DNA of 64,000 bases from Lysobacter luteus (GTDB lineage Bacteria; Pseudomonadota; Gammaproteobacteria; Xanthomonadales; Xanthomonadaceae), in assembly GCF_907164845.1 (NCBI RefSeq), contig NZ_OU015430.1, forward strand, positions 2,556,001-2,620,000, given 5' to 3'. This document shows, piece by piece, positions 19,061-27,772 of the stretch (the first letter of the stretch is position 1; every line of letters begins with the position of its first letter). The translations under genes and the position numbers were made by a program. Under the pieces are notes generated by a model. It saw only the letters and a program-made list of their open reading frames with translations, did no database searches and had not been told where the DNA came from.

Positions 19061-19612
19061 TCAGAGCTCTTCGACGACGACGTTGCCGTTGGTGTAGATG
19101 CAGACCTCGCCGGCGATTCGGATCGCCTCGGTTGCCATGGTCTTCGCGTCCAGTTGCGTGTGCGCCATCAGCGCGCGCGCGGCCGACAGCGCATACATGC
19201 CGCCGGAGCCGATCGCGATGATGCCGTCGTCGGGCTCGATCACGTCGCCGGTGCCGCTGATGACCAGCGAGGTCTCGCGGTCGGCCACGGCAAGCAACGC
19301 CTCGAGCTTCCCGAGCCGGCGTTCGGTGCGCCAGTCCTTGGCCATCTCGACCGCAGCGCGGGTCAGCTGGCCGTGCTTGGACAGCTTGGCCTCGAACAGC
19401 TCGAACAGGGTGAAAGCATCGGCCGCGGCGCCGGCAAACCCGGCGATCACCTGCCCGTCCTTGCCGAGCCGGCGGATCTTGCGCGCGTTGGCCTTCATCA
19501 CCGTGTTGCCGAGGGTCACCTGGCCGTCGCCGGCGACCGCGACGCGGCCGTCGCGCCGCACCGAGACGATCGTGGTGGCGTGGAAGACGTGGGGGTTGTG
19601 GATGGGGTCCAT
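19061..19612 (-). CDS. hslV: ATP-dependent protease peptidase subunit HslV (ClpQ)
   Basis: Threonine peptidase that forms the dodecameric core of HslVU. The ATG at 19612 gives 183 residues with an N-terminal pro-segment [12 protein letters not shown] before the predicted catalytic Thr of TTIVSVRR; autoprocessing or a peptidase must expose it. Other features are '[11 protein letters not shown]', '[30 protein letters not shown]' and '[16 protein letters not shown]'. Xanthomonads share such a pro-segment, whereas E. coli HslV begins MTTIVSVRR. An upstream in-frame start at 19675 was rejected. Confidence 0.96.
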   Translation of the reverse strand: MDPIHNPHVFHATTIVSVRRDGRVAVAGDGQVTLGNTVMKANARKIRRLGKDGQVIAGFAGAAADAFTLFELFEAKLSKHGQLTRAAVEMAKDWRTERRLGKLEALLAVADRETSLVISGTGDVIEPDDGIIAIGSGGMYALSAARALMAHTQLDAKTMATEAIRIAGEVCIYTNGNVVVEEL

Positions 19613-19695
19613 GCGGGCCTCCGGTGGTCGAACCCCATGGATGGGGATGGCCGATGCGGCTCGCAAGTGGGGCATCCGCCGTGTGCGGAGTGCCG

Positions 19696-19775
19696 TTGCA
19701 GGAGCGGCTTCAGCCGCGATCGTGGAACCGGCGCGGGGCGGACGACTGCCGGATCGTGGCTCAAGCCACTCCTAC
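19696..19775. repeat. Inverted pair of GCGGCTGAAGCCGC-type palindromes (REPIN-like)
   Basis: The left copy at 19696-19720 is reversed (CAGGAGCGGCTTCAGCCGCG). The right copy at 19752-19775 is forward but altered (GTGGCTCAAGCCACTCCTAC), where the stem changes GCGGC/GCCGC to GTGGC/GCCAC and so keeps pairing. It fills the hslV-xerC gap. Confidence 0.75.
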
Positions 19776-19794
19776 GGCAGCTCGGATCGGACCG

Positions 19795-20679
19795 TCAGCT
19801 CTTCCGCTTCGCCCTTGGATGCGCCGCGTCGTAGACCTTCGCCAGGTGCTGGTAATCCAGGTGCGTGTAAATCTGGGTGGTCGCGATGTCCGCGTGGCCG
19901 AGCAGCTCCTGCACCCCGCGCAGGTCGCCCGACGACTCGAGGATGTGGCTGGCGAAGCTGTGCCGCAGCAGGTGCGGATGCACGCGCTTGAACAGGCCCT
20001 GCCGCTGGGCCAGCTGGCGCAACCGGTACTGCACCGCGCGCGGGGTGATCGGCCCGTTGCGGCCGGGGAATACCGGCGCGTCCGCCGTCGCCCCGTTCGA
20101 TGCCCGCCATTCGGCCAGCGCCCGGCGCGCGTGCGAACCGATCGGTACGCTGCGCTGCCTGGCGCCCTTGCCGAACACCGTCACCAGCCCGTCGTCGAGC
20201 GCGAGGTCGCGCCAGCGCAGGCCGCACAGCTCCGACAGGCGCAGCCCGGACGAATAGAACAACTCCAGCAGTGCGCGGTCGCGCAGGCCGAGCGGGACGT
20301 CGGTCGGCACCTCGACCAGCGCCGCGGCCTCGTCGGGGTCGAGCACCTGCGGCAGCTTGCGCGGGGCCTTTGGTCCGCGGATGCCGGCCGCCGGGCTGGC
20401 CGCGATACGGCCCTGCTTCAGCAGCCAGGCATAGAAGCTGCGGCAGGCCGACAACCGCCGCTGCAGGCTCTTGGGCGAGAGCCCGCGCCGGTGTTCGGCG
20501 GCGACGAAGCCACGGAGCTGTTCGGACTGCAACGACGACACGTCGTCCCCGTGGCTGTCGGCCCACTGCGACAGTGCGGCCAGGTCGCGCCGATACGCAT
20601 CGAGCGTGTGCGCCGAGACCCGCCGTTCGACGGCGAGGTGCGCGAGGAAATCCTCAACCGGCGTGGTCACGGCCTTCAA
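19795..20679 (-). CDS. xerC: Tyrosine recombinase XerC
   Basis: Resolves chromosome dimers at dif together with XerD. The protein of about 294 residues has the N-terminal SAM-like core-binding domain (DFLAHLAVERRVSAHTLDAYRRDL) and the catalytic set: Arg in SGLRLSELCGLRW, Lys near GKGARQRSVPI, HPHLLRHSFASH (H-x2-R), His in LLGHADIATTQIYTH and the nucleophilic Tyr there. The farthest start is a TTG at 20679; a GTG at 20670 is equally plausible. Either overlaps the end of the DUF484 gene. Order lptM-dapF-DUF484-xerC matches the E. coli yifL-dapF-yigA-xerC block. Confidence 0.95.
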   Translation of the reverse strand: MKAVTTPVEDFLAHLAVERRVSAHTLDAYRRDLAALSQWADSHGDDVSSLQSEQLRGFVAAEHRRGLSPKSLQRRLSACRSFYAWLLKQGRIAASPAAGIRGPKAPRKLPQVLDPDEAAALVEVPTDVPLGLRDRALLELFYSSGLRLSELCGLRWRDLALDDGLVTVFGKGARQRSVPIGSHARRALAEWRASNGATADAPVFPGRNGPITPRAVQYRLRQLAQRQGLFKRVHPHLLRHSFASHILESSGDLRGVQELLGHADIATTQIYTHLDYQHLAKVYDAAHPRAKRKS

Positions 20680-21343
20680 ACCGCGCGAGCCCCGTCGCCA
20701 GCGACTCGCCCATCATCCGCAGGAACAGCGTTCCCATGCCCGGGAAAAACCGGTTCGGCTCACTGCTGCCTACCGCCACCAGGCCCACGCCCGGCAACGG
20801 CAGCAGCGCCGTCGACTGCACCTGCCCGGCCTGCTCGCCGTAGAGGAACGCGTGCTTGTCGGGCTGCAGCCGCCCGCACAGCGGTTCGCCATCGGACAGA
20901 CAGTCGCGGAAAGGCGCCAGCCGCGTGTCATCCGCGTCGATCACCTGCAGCCATTCGGCGTCCTCCAGGCCGTCGACCGGGTGGAACAACACCAGACGCA
21001 CCCGGTCGCCGTTGAAGTCCTCCGCCAGGCTCGCGGCCATCGCCTGCACGGTGCCGGCGGCGCTGTCCTGGCGCATGAGCGCGAGCGACAACTGGTGCGT
21101 GCGCACCGCCAGCCGCTCGTTCTCCTGCGCGTTGCCGAACAGCTCGTGCAGGCGCCGGTTGAGCTCGCGGTTCTTGTCGCGCAGGACTTCCAGCTGGTAG
21201 CTCGCCAGCGACGACGCCTTGCCCTCCTCGCGCGGCACCACCAACGTCAGTGCCAGGTCGGGGAACTGCTGCAGGAACGACGGGTGGCGACGCAGCCAGG
21301 CAGCGACTTCGTGCGCGCCGAGCTTCTCGGTGGTGGCAGTCAT
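20654..21343 (-). CDS. DUF484 family protein (YigA-like)
   Basis: 229-residue cytoplasmic protein. The N-terminal part holds the family motif '[19 protein letters not shown]', a short helical coil ('[29 protein letters not shown]') and then a GAF-like beta-alpha domain ending '[20 protein letters not shown]'. The biochemical function of the family is unknown; its fixed place between dapF and xerC is conserved. The start ATG at 21343 overlaps the dapF stop (ATGA), so in-frame starts at 21352 and 21502 were not used. Confidence 0.88.
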   Translation of the reverse strand: MTATTEKLGAHEVAAWLRRHPSFLQQFPDLALTLVVPREEGKASSLASYQLEVLRDKNRELNRRLHELFGNAQENERLAVRTHQLSLALMRQDSAAGTVQAMAASLAEDFNGDRVRLVLFHPVDGLEDAEWLQVIDADDTRLAPFRDCLSDGEPLCGRLQPDKHAFLYGEQAGQVQSTALLPLPGVGLVAVGSSEPNRFFPGMGTLFLRMMGESLATGLARFEGRDHAG

Positions 21344-22185
21344 GCGATCCATTCTCCTTCGAACACGAATTCCGCCGGCCCGGTCATCGTGACCATGGCC
21401 GCATCGTCGGCCCAGCCGATCCGCAGCGTGCCGCCCGGCAGTGCGACCTCGACCTCGCGGTCGACCTTGCCGCGACGCATCATCACCACCGCCGCCGCGC
21501 ATGCACCGCTGCCGCAGGCGAGCGTCTCGCCGACGCCGCGCTCGTGTACGCGCAGGCGGATGCGGTCGCGCGACTCGACCCGGGCAAAGCCGACGTTGAC
21601 CGATTCCGGGAACGCCACGTGGCCCTGCAGCAGCCGCGCCATCGACTCGACCGCGGCGGTGGCGACGTCGTCCACCTCAACCACCGCATGCGGATTACCC
21701 ATCGACACCGCGCCGAACCCGACGATCGAGCCGCCGGTGGCGAGCACGTAGGGATCGCGTGGCCCGTCGAAACCCTGCAGCGGGACGCGCGCCGGCTCGA
21801 ACGCCGGCACGCCCATCTCGACCCGGTAGCCGTCGGGCAGGCGCTCCACCGCGTGGCTGCCGGCCGGGCTGTCGATGGTGAACCGGTTGCCGGCGGCGGC
21901 ACCGTCACGCACCAGCCAGGCCGCGACGCAGCGCGCACCGTTGCCGCACTGCTGCGACGAGGAGCCGTCCGCGTTCCAGATCCGGTAGCTGGCCACCGAG
22001 CCCGCCGCGCGCGGCGCCTCGATGGTGAGGATCTGGTCGCAACCCACGCCGGTATGGCGGTCCGCCATGGCGCGGCACAGCACCGCCGACGGGGGGGTGG
22101 CATCGGACCGCAGGTCGAGCACGACGAAATCGTTGCCCGCCCCGTGCATCTTGCTGAATCGCAGGCCCGCGGCGGGTTCAACCAT
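21340..22185 (-). CDS. dapF: Diaminopimelate epimerase DapF
   Basis: Converts LL- to meso-diaminopimelate for lysine and peptidoglycan. The ATG at 22185 ([20 protein letters not shown]) gives 281 residues, the normal family size. Both catalytic cysteines are in place: [13 protein letters not shown] and [15 protein letters not shown]. The start overlaps the end of the lptM gene by 8 bp, and its stop overlaps the DUF484 start. Both junctions argue for a tightly coupled operon. Confidence 0.97.
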   Translation of the reverse strand: MVEPAAGLRFSKMHGAGNDFVVLDLRSDATPPSAVLCRAMADRHTGVGCDQILTIEAPRAAGSVASYRIWNADGSSSQQCGNGARCVAAWLVRDGAAAGNRFTIDSPAGSHAVERLPDGYRVEMGVPAFEPARVPLQGFDGPRDPYVLATGGSIVGFGAVSMGNPHAVVEVDDVATAAVESMARLLQGHVAFPESVNVGFARVESRDRIRLRVHERGVGETLACGSGACAAAVVMMRRGKVDREVEVALPGGTLRIGWADDAAMVTMTGPAEFVFEGEWIA

Positions 22186-22441
22186 TGCCGTCGGCGTCGT
22201 CCCCGCCATCGGCGGCGGGCACGGTGGCCGGGTCGATCGGAATGGGATCGAGTGCGGGATCGACGGCGGGCTCCTCGGCCGGCATCGTGTCCGGGACGTC
22301 GGTCTCAACCGGGACGGTATCGGCCGGGGTCACCGGCGCTTCCTCCTCGGCGGGTCCTGGCATCACCAGCGGTCCCTTGTTTCCGCAGCCGGCCAGGGCC
22401 AGCGGCAGCGCGATCAGTAGCAGGGCGTGTCGTGCGTTCAT
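22178..22441 (-). CDS. lptM: LptM (YifL)-type small lipoprotein
   Basis: 87-residue lipoprotein with the signal [19 protein letters not shown] and the family motif CGNKGPL directly at the lipidated Cys (residue 19). In E. coli LptM binds the LptDE complex and helps LptD oxidative maturation. The rest is a Pro/Asp/Glu-rich acidic tail ([23 protein letters not shown]...) of about 60 residues, probably disordered and longer than the conserved part. Location upstream of dapF is the conserved one. Only the N-terminal motif supports the family call. Confidence 0.8.
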   Translation of the reverse strand: MNARHALLLIALPLALAGCGNKGPLVMPGPAEEEAPVTPADTVPVETDVPDTMPAEEPAVDPALDPIPIDPATVPAADGGDDADGNG

Positions 22442-22478
22442 CGCCGCAGTGTATCCGCGGCACCGCGCACTGCGAAGC

Positions 22479-22877
22479 TCATCCGGCCGGCGGTCCCGGC
22501 CGCGTCCACAGCCACGCCCCGACCACCGCCATCACGCCGATGCCGACCGCCGCCATCCACGCGTGCGGCGCCGCAACCAGCAGCACCGCCGAGCACACCG
22601 CCATCGCCGCCACCGCGAAGCGCTTGGCCCGGCGCGACACCGCGCCGTGGCGCTGCCAGTCCCGGATCATCGGGCCGAACTGCCGGTGCGCCAGCAGCCA
22701 GCCATGCAGCCGCTTCGAGCCACGCGCGGCGGCGTAGGCCGACAGCAGGATGAACGGCACCGTCGGCAGCCCCGGCAGCGCAACCCCCAGCAGGCCGAGC
22801 CCGAGGCTGGCCCACGCCAGCAGCCACCAGGCCCAGCGCAGGCGGGACGGTGGCGGCGTGGCGGCGGGATCGGTCAT
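22479..22877 (-). CDS. ybaN: DUF454 / YbaN family inner membrane protein
   Basis: 132-residue membrane protein with three to four hydrophobic segments. The family signature is clear: 'LGLGLLGVALPGLPTVPFILLSAYAAARGSKRLHGWLLAH' followed by 'FGPMIRDWQRHGAVSRRAKRFA'. Function is unknown; in some bacteria relatives lie near heme or iron genes, which is not the case here. It is transcribed leftward, 19 bp after the oligopeptidase B gene. Confidence 0.88.
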   Translation of the reverse strand: MTDPAATPPPSRLRWAWWLLAWASLGLGLLGVALPGLPTVPFILLSAYAAARGSKRLHGWLLAHRQFGPMIRDWQRHGAVSRRAKRFAVAAMAVCSAVLLVAAPHAWMAAVGIGVMAVVGAWLWTRPGPPAG

Positions 22878-22896
22878 CCCGCCATTGTAGGAGTGC

Positions 22897-25035
22897 TCAG
22901 CGCGCGGGCTCGGCCACGTCCAGCCGGTCGAGCATGAACGCGTACATCTCGGCCTGCTCGCGGTAACGCCGGAACCGCCCGGACTTGCCGCCGTGGCCGG
23001 CGTCCATGTTGGTGCGGAACAGCACCGGCTCGCTGCCGGTATTCAGGTCGCGCAGGCGGGCGACGTACTTGGCCGGCTCCCAGTACTGGACCTGCGAATC
23101 CCACAGGCCGGTGCCGACGAAGGTCGCCGGGTACGCCTGCCGGGACAGGTTGTCGTACGGCGAGTAGCCGAGCATGTACTCGTAGGACTCGACGCTGGTT
23201 TCGGGATTGCCCCACTCGTCGTACTCGTTGGTGGTCAGCGGGATGCTGGCGTCGAGCATGGTGGTGACCACGTCGACGAACGGCACCTGCGACAGGATCA
23301 CGTCGTAGGTCTGCGGCGACATGTTGGCGATGGCGCCCATCAGCAGGCCGCCGGCACTGCCGCCGTAAGCGGCCACGCGGTCCGGGGCGGCGTAGCCCTG
23401 CTCGACCAGGTACCTGGTGACGTCGATGAAGTCGGTGAAGGTGTTGTTCTTGTTGAGCAGCTTGCCGGCGTCGTACCACTTGCGCCCCATCTCCTGGCCG
23501 CCGCGGATGTGCGCGAGCGCGTAGACCATGCCGCGGTCGAGCAGGCTTACCACTGAGAGATTGAAGTTGGGATCGGTGGAGCTGCCGTAGCTGCCGTAGG
23601 CGTACTGCAGCATCGCCGCGCTGCCGTCCTTCTCGAAGCCGTTGCGGTAGACCAGCGTGACCGGCACGCGGGTGCCGTCGCGCGCGGTCGCCCACAGCCG
23701 CTCGGTGGTGTACTTCGACGGGTCGTAGCCGATCACCGGCTGCTGCTTGAGCTGGCGGCGCTCGCCGGTCTTCGTGTTGAGCTCGTAGGTGGTCGCCGGG
23801 GTTGTCAGCGAGGTATAGCTGTAGCGCAACCAGTCGGTGTCGGGTTCGGAATTGACCGACAGGCCCATCGAGTAGGCCGGTTCATCGGCCTTGACGTACT
23901 CGGCGCTGGCGTCGGGCTGGCCGACCTCACCGCGAAGCAGGCGCAGGCGCTCCAGGCCGCCGGAGCGTTCGGCCACCGCGGTGAATCCGTCGAACAGCTC
24001 GTAGCCATCGATGAACACGTCCTCGTCGTGCGCGATCCATTCCTGCCACTGCGCCCGCGAGGTGGCATCGCTCGGCGCGGTCATCAGCTTGAAGTTCTCC
24101 GCACCATCGGCGTTGGTGCGGATCACCCAGCGGCCGTTGTGGTGGTCGGCGTCGTACTCGACATCGCGCTCGCGCGGGGCCAGCACGGTGAACTCGCGCG
24201 GGTCGGCGGCCGGCGCGCAGCGCGACTCGCTCGAGACCGTGCTTTCCACGCCGATGCAGATGTAACGGTCATCGCGGGTGCGGCCGATGCCCATGTAGAA
24301 GCTGTCGTCGTGCTCCTCGTAGACCAGCTCGTCGGCGCTGGCCGGCGTGCCGAGCACGTGCTTCTTCACCCGTACGGTGAGGAGGGTCTCCGGGTCGTTC
24401 TCGACGTAGAAGATGGTGCGGTTGTCATCGGCCCAGACGATGTTGGCCGATACGCCGCGGATCACGTCGTCGAGCACTTCGCCCGTCTCGATCTCCTTGA
24501 CGCGGATGACGTACTGGCGGCGGCCGACGTCGTCCTCGGCCCACGCCAGCAGGCGGTTGTCCTGGCTGACTTCCCAGTCGCCGACGTTGAAGTAGTCCTT
24601 GCCCGCGGCCATCGTGTTGACGTCCAGCAGCACCTGCTCGGCGGCGTCCATCGACCCCAGGCGGCGGGCGTAGACCGGGTAGTCCTGGCCGGTCTCGAAG
24701 CGGCTGTAGTACCACCAGCCGCGTTCGCGGTACGGCACCGAGCTGTCGTCCTGCTTGATGCGCCCGACGATCTCCTCGTACAGGCGGTCCTCGAGCGGCT
24801 TCAGGCGCGCCATGTACGCGTCGGCGTAGGCGTTCTCGGCGTTGAGGTAGGCCAGCATCGCCGGGTCCTTGCGGTCGTCGTCGCGCAACCAGTAGTACTC
24901 GTCCTGGCGCTCGGCCCCGTGCGGCGCCTTGACCACGTGCGGACGCTTCTCGACGTCGGGCGGTTCGGGCAGGTCCTGGGCAAGGGTCGGGGTCGAAAGG
25001 GTCATCAGTGCGGCCAGCAGCAGGGTGGGCTTCAT
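22897..25035 (-). CDS. ptrB: Exported oligopeptidase B-like S9A serine peptidase
   Basis: 712-residue prolyl-oligopeptidase-fold enzyme that cleaves peptides after Arg/Lys in studied OpdB proteins. An N-terminal beta-propeller (about 30-420) precedes the alpha/beta hydrolase domain with the nucleophile motif AYGGSAGGLLMGA, the Asp loop 'VGTGLWDSQVQYWEP' and the His in DAGHGGKSGR. Unlike cytoplasmic E. coli OpdB it starts with a signal peptide (MKPTLLLAALMTLSTPTLA-QD), so it should be periplasmic or secreted. The ATG at 25035 replaces an upstream in-frame start at 25518 that reads through repeat DNA. Confidence 0.92.
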   Translation of the reverse strand: MKPTLLLAALMTLSTPTLAQDLPEPPDVEKRPHVVKAPHGAERQDEYYWLRDDDRKDPAMLAYLNAENAYADAYMARLKPLEDRLYEEIVGRIKQDDSSVPYRERGWWYYSRFETGQDYPVYARRLGSMDAAEQVLLDVNTMAAGKDYFNVGDWEVSQDNRLLAWAEDDVGRRQYVIRVKEIETGEVLDDVIRGVSANIVWADDNRTIFYVENDPETLLTVRVKKHVLGTPASADELVYEEHDDSFYMGIGRTRDDRYICIGVESTVSSESRCAPAADPREFTVLAPRERDVEYDADHHNGRWVIRTNADGAENFKLMTAPSDATSRAQWQEWIAHDEDVFIDGYELFDGFTAVAERSGGLERLRLLRGEVGQPDASAEYVKADEPAYSMGLSVNSEPDTDWLRYSYTSLTTPATTYELNTKTGERRQLKQQPVIGYDPSKYTTERLWATARDGTRVPVTLVYRNGFEKDGSAAMLQYAYGSYGSSTDPNFNLSVVSLLDRGMVYALAHIRGGQEMGRKWYDAGKLLNKNNTFTDFIDVTRYLVEQGYAAPDRVAAYGGSAGGLLMGAIANMSPQTYDVILSQVPFVDVVTTMLDASIPLTTNEYDEWGNPETSVESYEYMLGYSPYDNLSRQAYPATFVGTGLWDSQVQYWEPAKYVARLRDLNTGSEPVLFRTNMDAGHGGKSGRFRRYREQAEMYAFMLDRLDVAEPAR

Positions 25036-25094
25036 GGGATGGGGTCCGGGGATAGAAAGCGCAACAGGTGGGTGGTGCCGCGAATTGCCTCGTC

Positions 25095-25167
25095 GTAGGA
25101 GCGACGTGAGTCGCGACCCGCCTAGGGTTGGAGCGATGTACAGGTCGCGACTCACGTCGCTCCTACA
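25095..25167. repeat. Inverted pair of GTAGGAGCGAC...GTCGCGACC palindromes (REPIN-like)
   Basis: Left arm 25095-25119 (GTAGGAGCGACGTGAGTCGC...). The right arm 25143-25167 is its exact reverse complement over about 23 bases (starts GGTCGCGACTCACGTCGCTC). The arms are 23 bp apart. It lies between the two S9 peptidase genes. Confidence 0.88.
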
Positions 25168-25180
25168 GCGGAACTGGAAC

Positions 25181-25201
25181 GGGCCGGCGATGTGCCGGCC
25201 C
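25181..25201 (-). terminator. Hairpin after the prolyl oligopeptidase gene
   Basis: Stem GGGCCGGC / GCCGGCCC with a 5-base loop (GATGT), 11 bp beyond the stop codon at 25212. No T-tract follows on the minus strand, so it may be a weak terminator or an mRNA stabiliser. Confidence 0.5.
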
Positions 25202-25211
25202 GTCGTTTGCT

Positions 25212-27323
25212 TCAATCGTTCAACTGGTTCCACAGGAAGGTGAAGGCCAGTGCGCTCATGTGCGCGGCCTGCTTGTTGTTGGCCGAACCGCCGTGGCCGC
25301 CCTCGATGTTCTCGTAGTAGCGCACGTCCTCGCCGCCCTCGAGCATCTTCGCCATCATCTTGCGGGCGTGGCCGGGGTGGACGCGGTCGTCGCGGGTGGA
25401 GGTCATGAACAGCGTCGGCGGGTAGTCCTTGCCCGGCGTGTACAGGTGGTACGGGGAGAAAGTCTGGATGAAGACCCACTCCTCCGGCTTGTCCGGGTTG
25501 CCGTACTCGGCCATCCACGACGCGCCGGCCAGCAGCTTGTGGTAACGCTGCATGTCCAGCAGCGGCACCTGCACGACGATCGCACCGAACAGCTCCGGGT
25601 ACTGGGTCAGCATGTTGCCCATCAGCAGGCCACCGTTGCTGCCGCCCTGGATGCCGAGCTTGTCAGCCGAGGTGATCCTGCGCGCCACCAGGTCCTTCGC
25701 CACCGCGGCGAAGTCCTCGTAGGCCTTGTGGCGGTTCTGCTTCAGCGCGGCCTGGTGCCAGCGCGGGCCGTACTCGCCGCCGCCGCGGATGTTGGCGACC
25801 GCGTAGACGCCACCCTTCTCCAGCCAGCCCTTGCCGACGCTGCCCGAGTAGCCCGGCGTCATCGAGATCTCGAAGCCGCCGTAGCCGTACAGCAGGGTCG
25901 GGGTGCTGCCGTCGAGCGCGAGGCCCTTCGGCTTGACGATGAAGTACGGCACGCGGGTGCCGTCCTTGCTGGTGGCGAAGAACTGGTCGACCTCGTGGGT
26001 GCTGGCGTCGAAGAACACCGGCATGGTCTTGAGCACCTGCGGCGCCTGGCCGACCTCGGCGATGGCTAGCGTGGCCGGGCTGAGATAGCCGTCGGCATGC
26101 ACCCACACGGCATCACTGTGGTCGGGGTCGACCGCGCTCACCGAAACGCTGCCCTCGGGCTGGCCGGCAAAATCGCTGCGCGCCCAGTCGCCGCTTCCGT
26201 CGGCCGGCGGGGTCAGCACCCGCAGGTCGTTCTTGACGTCCTCCAGCACGTTGAGCACGAGGTGGTTGGCGGTGGCGGTGACGCCGGCCAGCGAGGTGGT
26301 GTCGGTCGGCTCGAACAGCACGGTGAAGTCGCGGCCGCCCGCCATGAAGGCGTCGAAGTTGGCGGCGACCAGGCTGCCGGCCGGGAAGGTCCTGCCACCG
26401 GCTTCGTACGGCTCGCGCAGTTCCAGTACCAGCCAGTCCTTGTGCACCGACTTGTTGGCCGAGTTGGGCGCATCGATCCGGCTCAGCGCGCCGCCTTCGC
26501 CGACGAGGTACAGCTCGTCGTTGTAGAACGCCAGCGTGCGGCTGACGAAGTCGCGCTCGTAGCCCGGCGTGTGGTCGTGCATCGCCGCGATGTACATGTC
26601 GTCCGGCTTGCCCTCGTACACCACCTCGGCCTCGGCCATCGGCGTGCCGCGGGTCCAGCGCTTGACGATGCGCGGGTAGCCGGACTCGGTCATCGTGCCG
26701 TCGCCGAAGTCGGTGTAGACGTAGACGTTGTCGCGGTCGATCCAGCCCAGCCCGCCCTTGGCCTCGTCGCGGACGAAGCCACCGTCGACCCAGTCCTTGG
26801 CCGCCAGGTCGAACTCACGGGTCACGTCGGCATCGGCACCGCCGCGCGACAGCGCGACCAGGCACCGCTGGTATTCCGGCGGCAGGCAGTCGGCACCGTG
26901 CCAGACCCAGTTCTCGCCCTCGGCCTTGTTGAGCGCGTCGAGGTCGATCACCGTCTCCCACTCGGGGGCGTCGGTGCGGTACGACTCGAGCGTGGTGCGG
27001 CGCCAGAGGCCGCGCTCGTGCTGCGCGTCCTTCCAGAAGTTGTAGTAGTGGTCGCCGATCTTGGAGACGTAGGGGATCTTGGCGTCGGAATCGAGGATCG
27101 CGCGGATCTGCGACTCGAGCTGGCGGAACTCCGCCGTGTCGGCGAGCTCGGCCTCGGTGACGGCGTTGCGCGCCTTGACCCAATCGAGGGCCTTCTCGCC
27201 TTCAACGTCCTCGAGCCAGATGTAGGGGTCGGTCACGGTGGCCTCCTGGGCGTGGGCGGCACCCGTGGCCATGGCAAGGCCGGTGATCAGGGCGGCCTGG
27301 CAGGCCTGCGACAGCGTGGACAT
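25212..27323 (-). CDS. Exported prolyl oligopeptidase (S9A)
   Basis: 703-residue serine peptidase that cleaves short peptides after proline in characterised relatives. The signal peptide is MSTLSQACQAALITGLAMATGAAHA-QE. The catalytic triad motifs are GIQGGSNGGLLMGN (Ser), TRDDRVHPGHARKMM (Asp) and IEGGHGGSANNKQAAH (His). The propeller domain covers about residues 100-430. The ATG at 27323 was chosen over an in-frame start at 27359 because it directly precedes the hydrophobic core of the signal. It is a distant paralogue of the oligopeptidase B-like gene just downstream. Confidence 0.92.
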   Translation of the reverse strand: MSTLSQACQAALITGLAMATGAAHAQEATVTDPYIWLEDVEGEKALDWVKARNAVTEAELADTAEFRQLESQIRAILDSDAKIPYVSKIGDHYYNFWKDAQHERGLWRRTTLESYRTDAPEWETVIDLDALNKAEGENWVWHGADCLPPEYQRCLVALSRGGADADVTREFDLAAKDWVDGGFVRDEAKGGLGWIDRDNVYVYTDFGDGTMTESGYPRIVKRWTRGTPMAEAEVVYEGKPDDMYIAAMHDHTPGYERDFVSRTLAFYNDELYLVGEGGALSRIDAPNSANKSVHKDWLVLELREPYEAGGRTFPAGSLVAANFDAFMAGGRDFTVLFEPTDTTSLAGVTATANHLVLNVLEDVKNDLRVLTPPADGSGDWARSDFAGQPEGSVSVSAVDPDHSDAVWVHADGYLSPATLAIAEVGQAPQVLKTMPVFFDASTHEVDQFFATSKDGTRVPYFIVKPKGLALDGSTPTLLYGYGGFEISMTPGYSGSVGKGWLEKGGVYAVANIRGGGEYGPRWHQAALKQNRHKAYEDFAAVAKDLVARRITSADKLGIQGGSNGGLLMGNMLTQYPELFGAIVVQVPLLDMQRYHKLLAGASWMAEYGNPDKPEEWVFIQTFSPYHLYTPGKDYPPTLFMTSTRDDRVHPGHARKMMAKMLEGGEDVRYYENIEGGHGGSANNKQAAHMSALAFTFLWNQLND

Positions 27324-27374
27324 GGGCGCTCCGGGTAGGGAAAGCGCCGAAGCTAGCACACGGCCGCGGCGAAC

Positions 27375-27710
27375 TCAGGCGGCCCGGCCCAGCCCGCCCA
27401 GGTCGTTGCGACGCGGGCGGCGACGGGCCTGCGGCCCCTTGCGCCGGGTCGCCGGCAAGGCCTGCATGCGTGCCGTGGCCGGCGCCGCAGCGCGGACACC
27501 GGCCGCTTCGACCGCACCGCGCGCGCCCAGTACGCGGACCGCAATCCAGCCCGCCAACGGCATCGCCAGCAGCCACAGCGGCAGCCATCCGAGCAGCGCA
27601 TGGCTGGCGCGAGCCTCCGGGATCAACAGCACGAGCGTTGCGCCGACGGCGAGCGCGTAGCGCAGGACGTGTTCGGCGACGGAGGGGCTGGCGGCGTGGA
27701 CAAGGCTCAT
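27375..27710 (-). CDS. Small two-helix membrane protein with basic tail
   Basis: 111-residue protein with no family I recognise. Two hydrophobic segments lie at about residues 16-31 (LRYALAVGATLVLLIP) and 41-61 (GWLPLWLLAMPLAGWIAVRV). The C-terminal 35 residues are strongly basic (RRKGPQARRRPRRNDLGG), which would lie in the cytoplasm if the helices form a hairpin. The start is the ATG at 27710; the frame is open far upstream but only over the patatin gene. It ends 52 bp before the prolyl oligopeptidase start. Coding potential is judged from the membrane pattern. Confidence 0.6.
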   Translation of the reverse strand: MSLVHAASPSVAEHVLRYALAVGATLVLLIPEARASHALLGWLPLWLLAMPLAGWIAVRVLGARGAVEAAGVRAAAPATARMQALPATRRKGPQARRRPRRNDLGGLGRAA

Positions 27711-27772
27711 GGCGGCGACCTGCAAGGGTGGGATCGCAGGATTGCGCCCGGCCATCTCACCGGTTGCGACCG

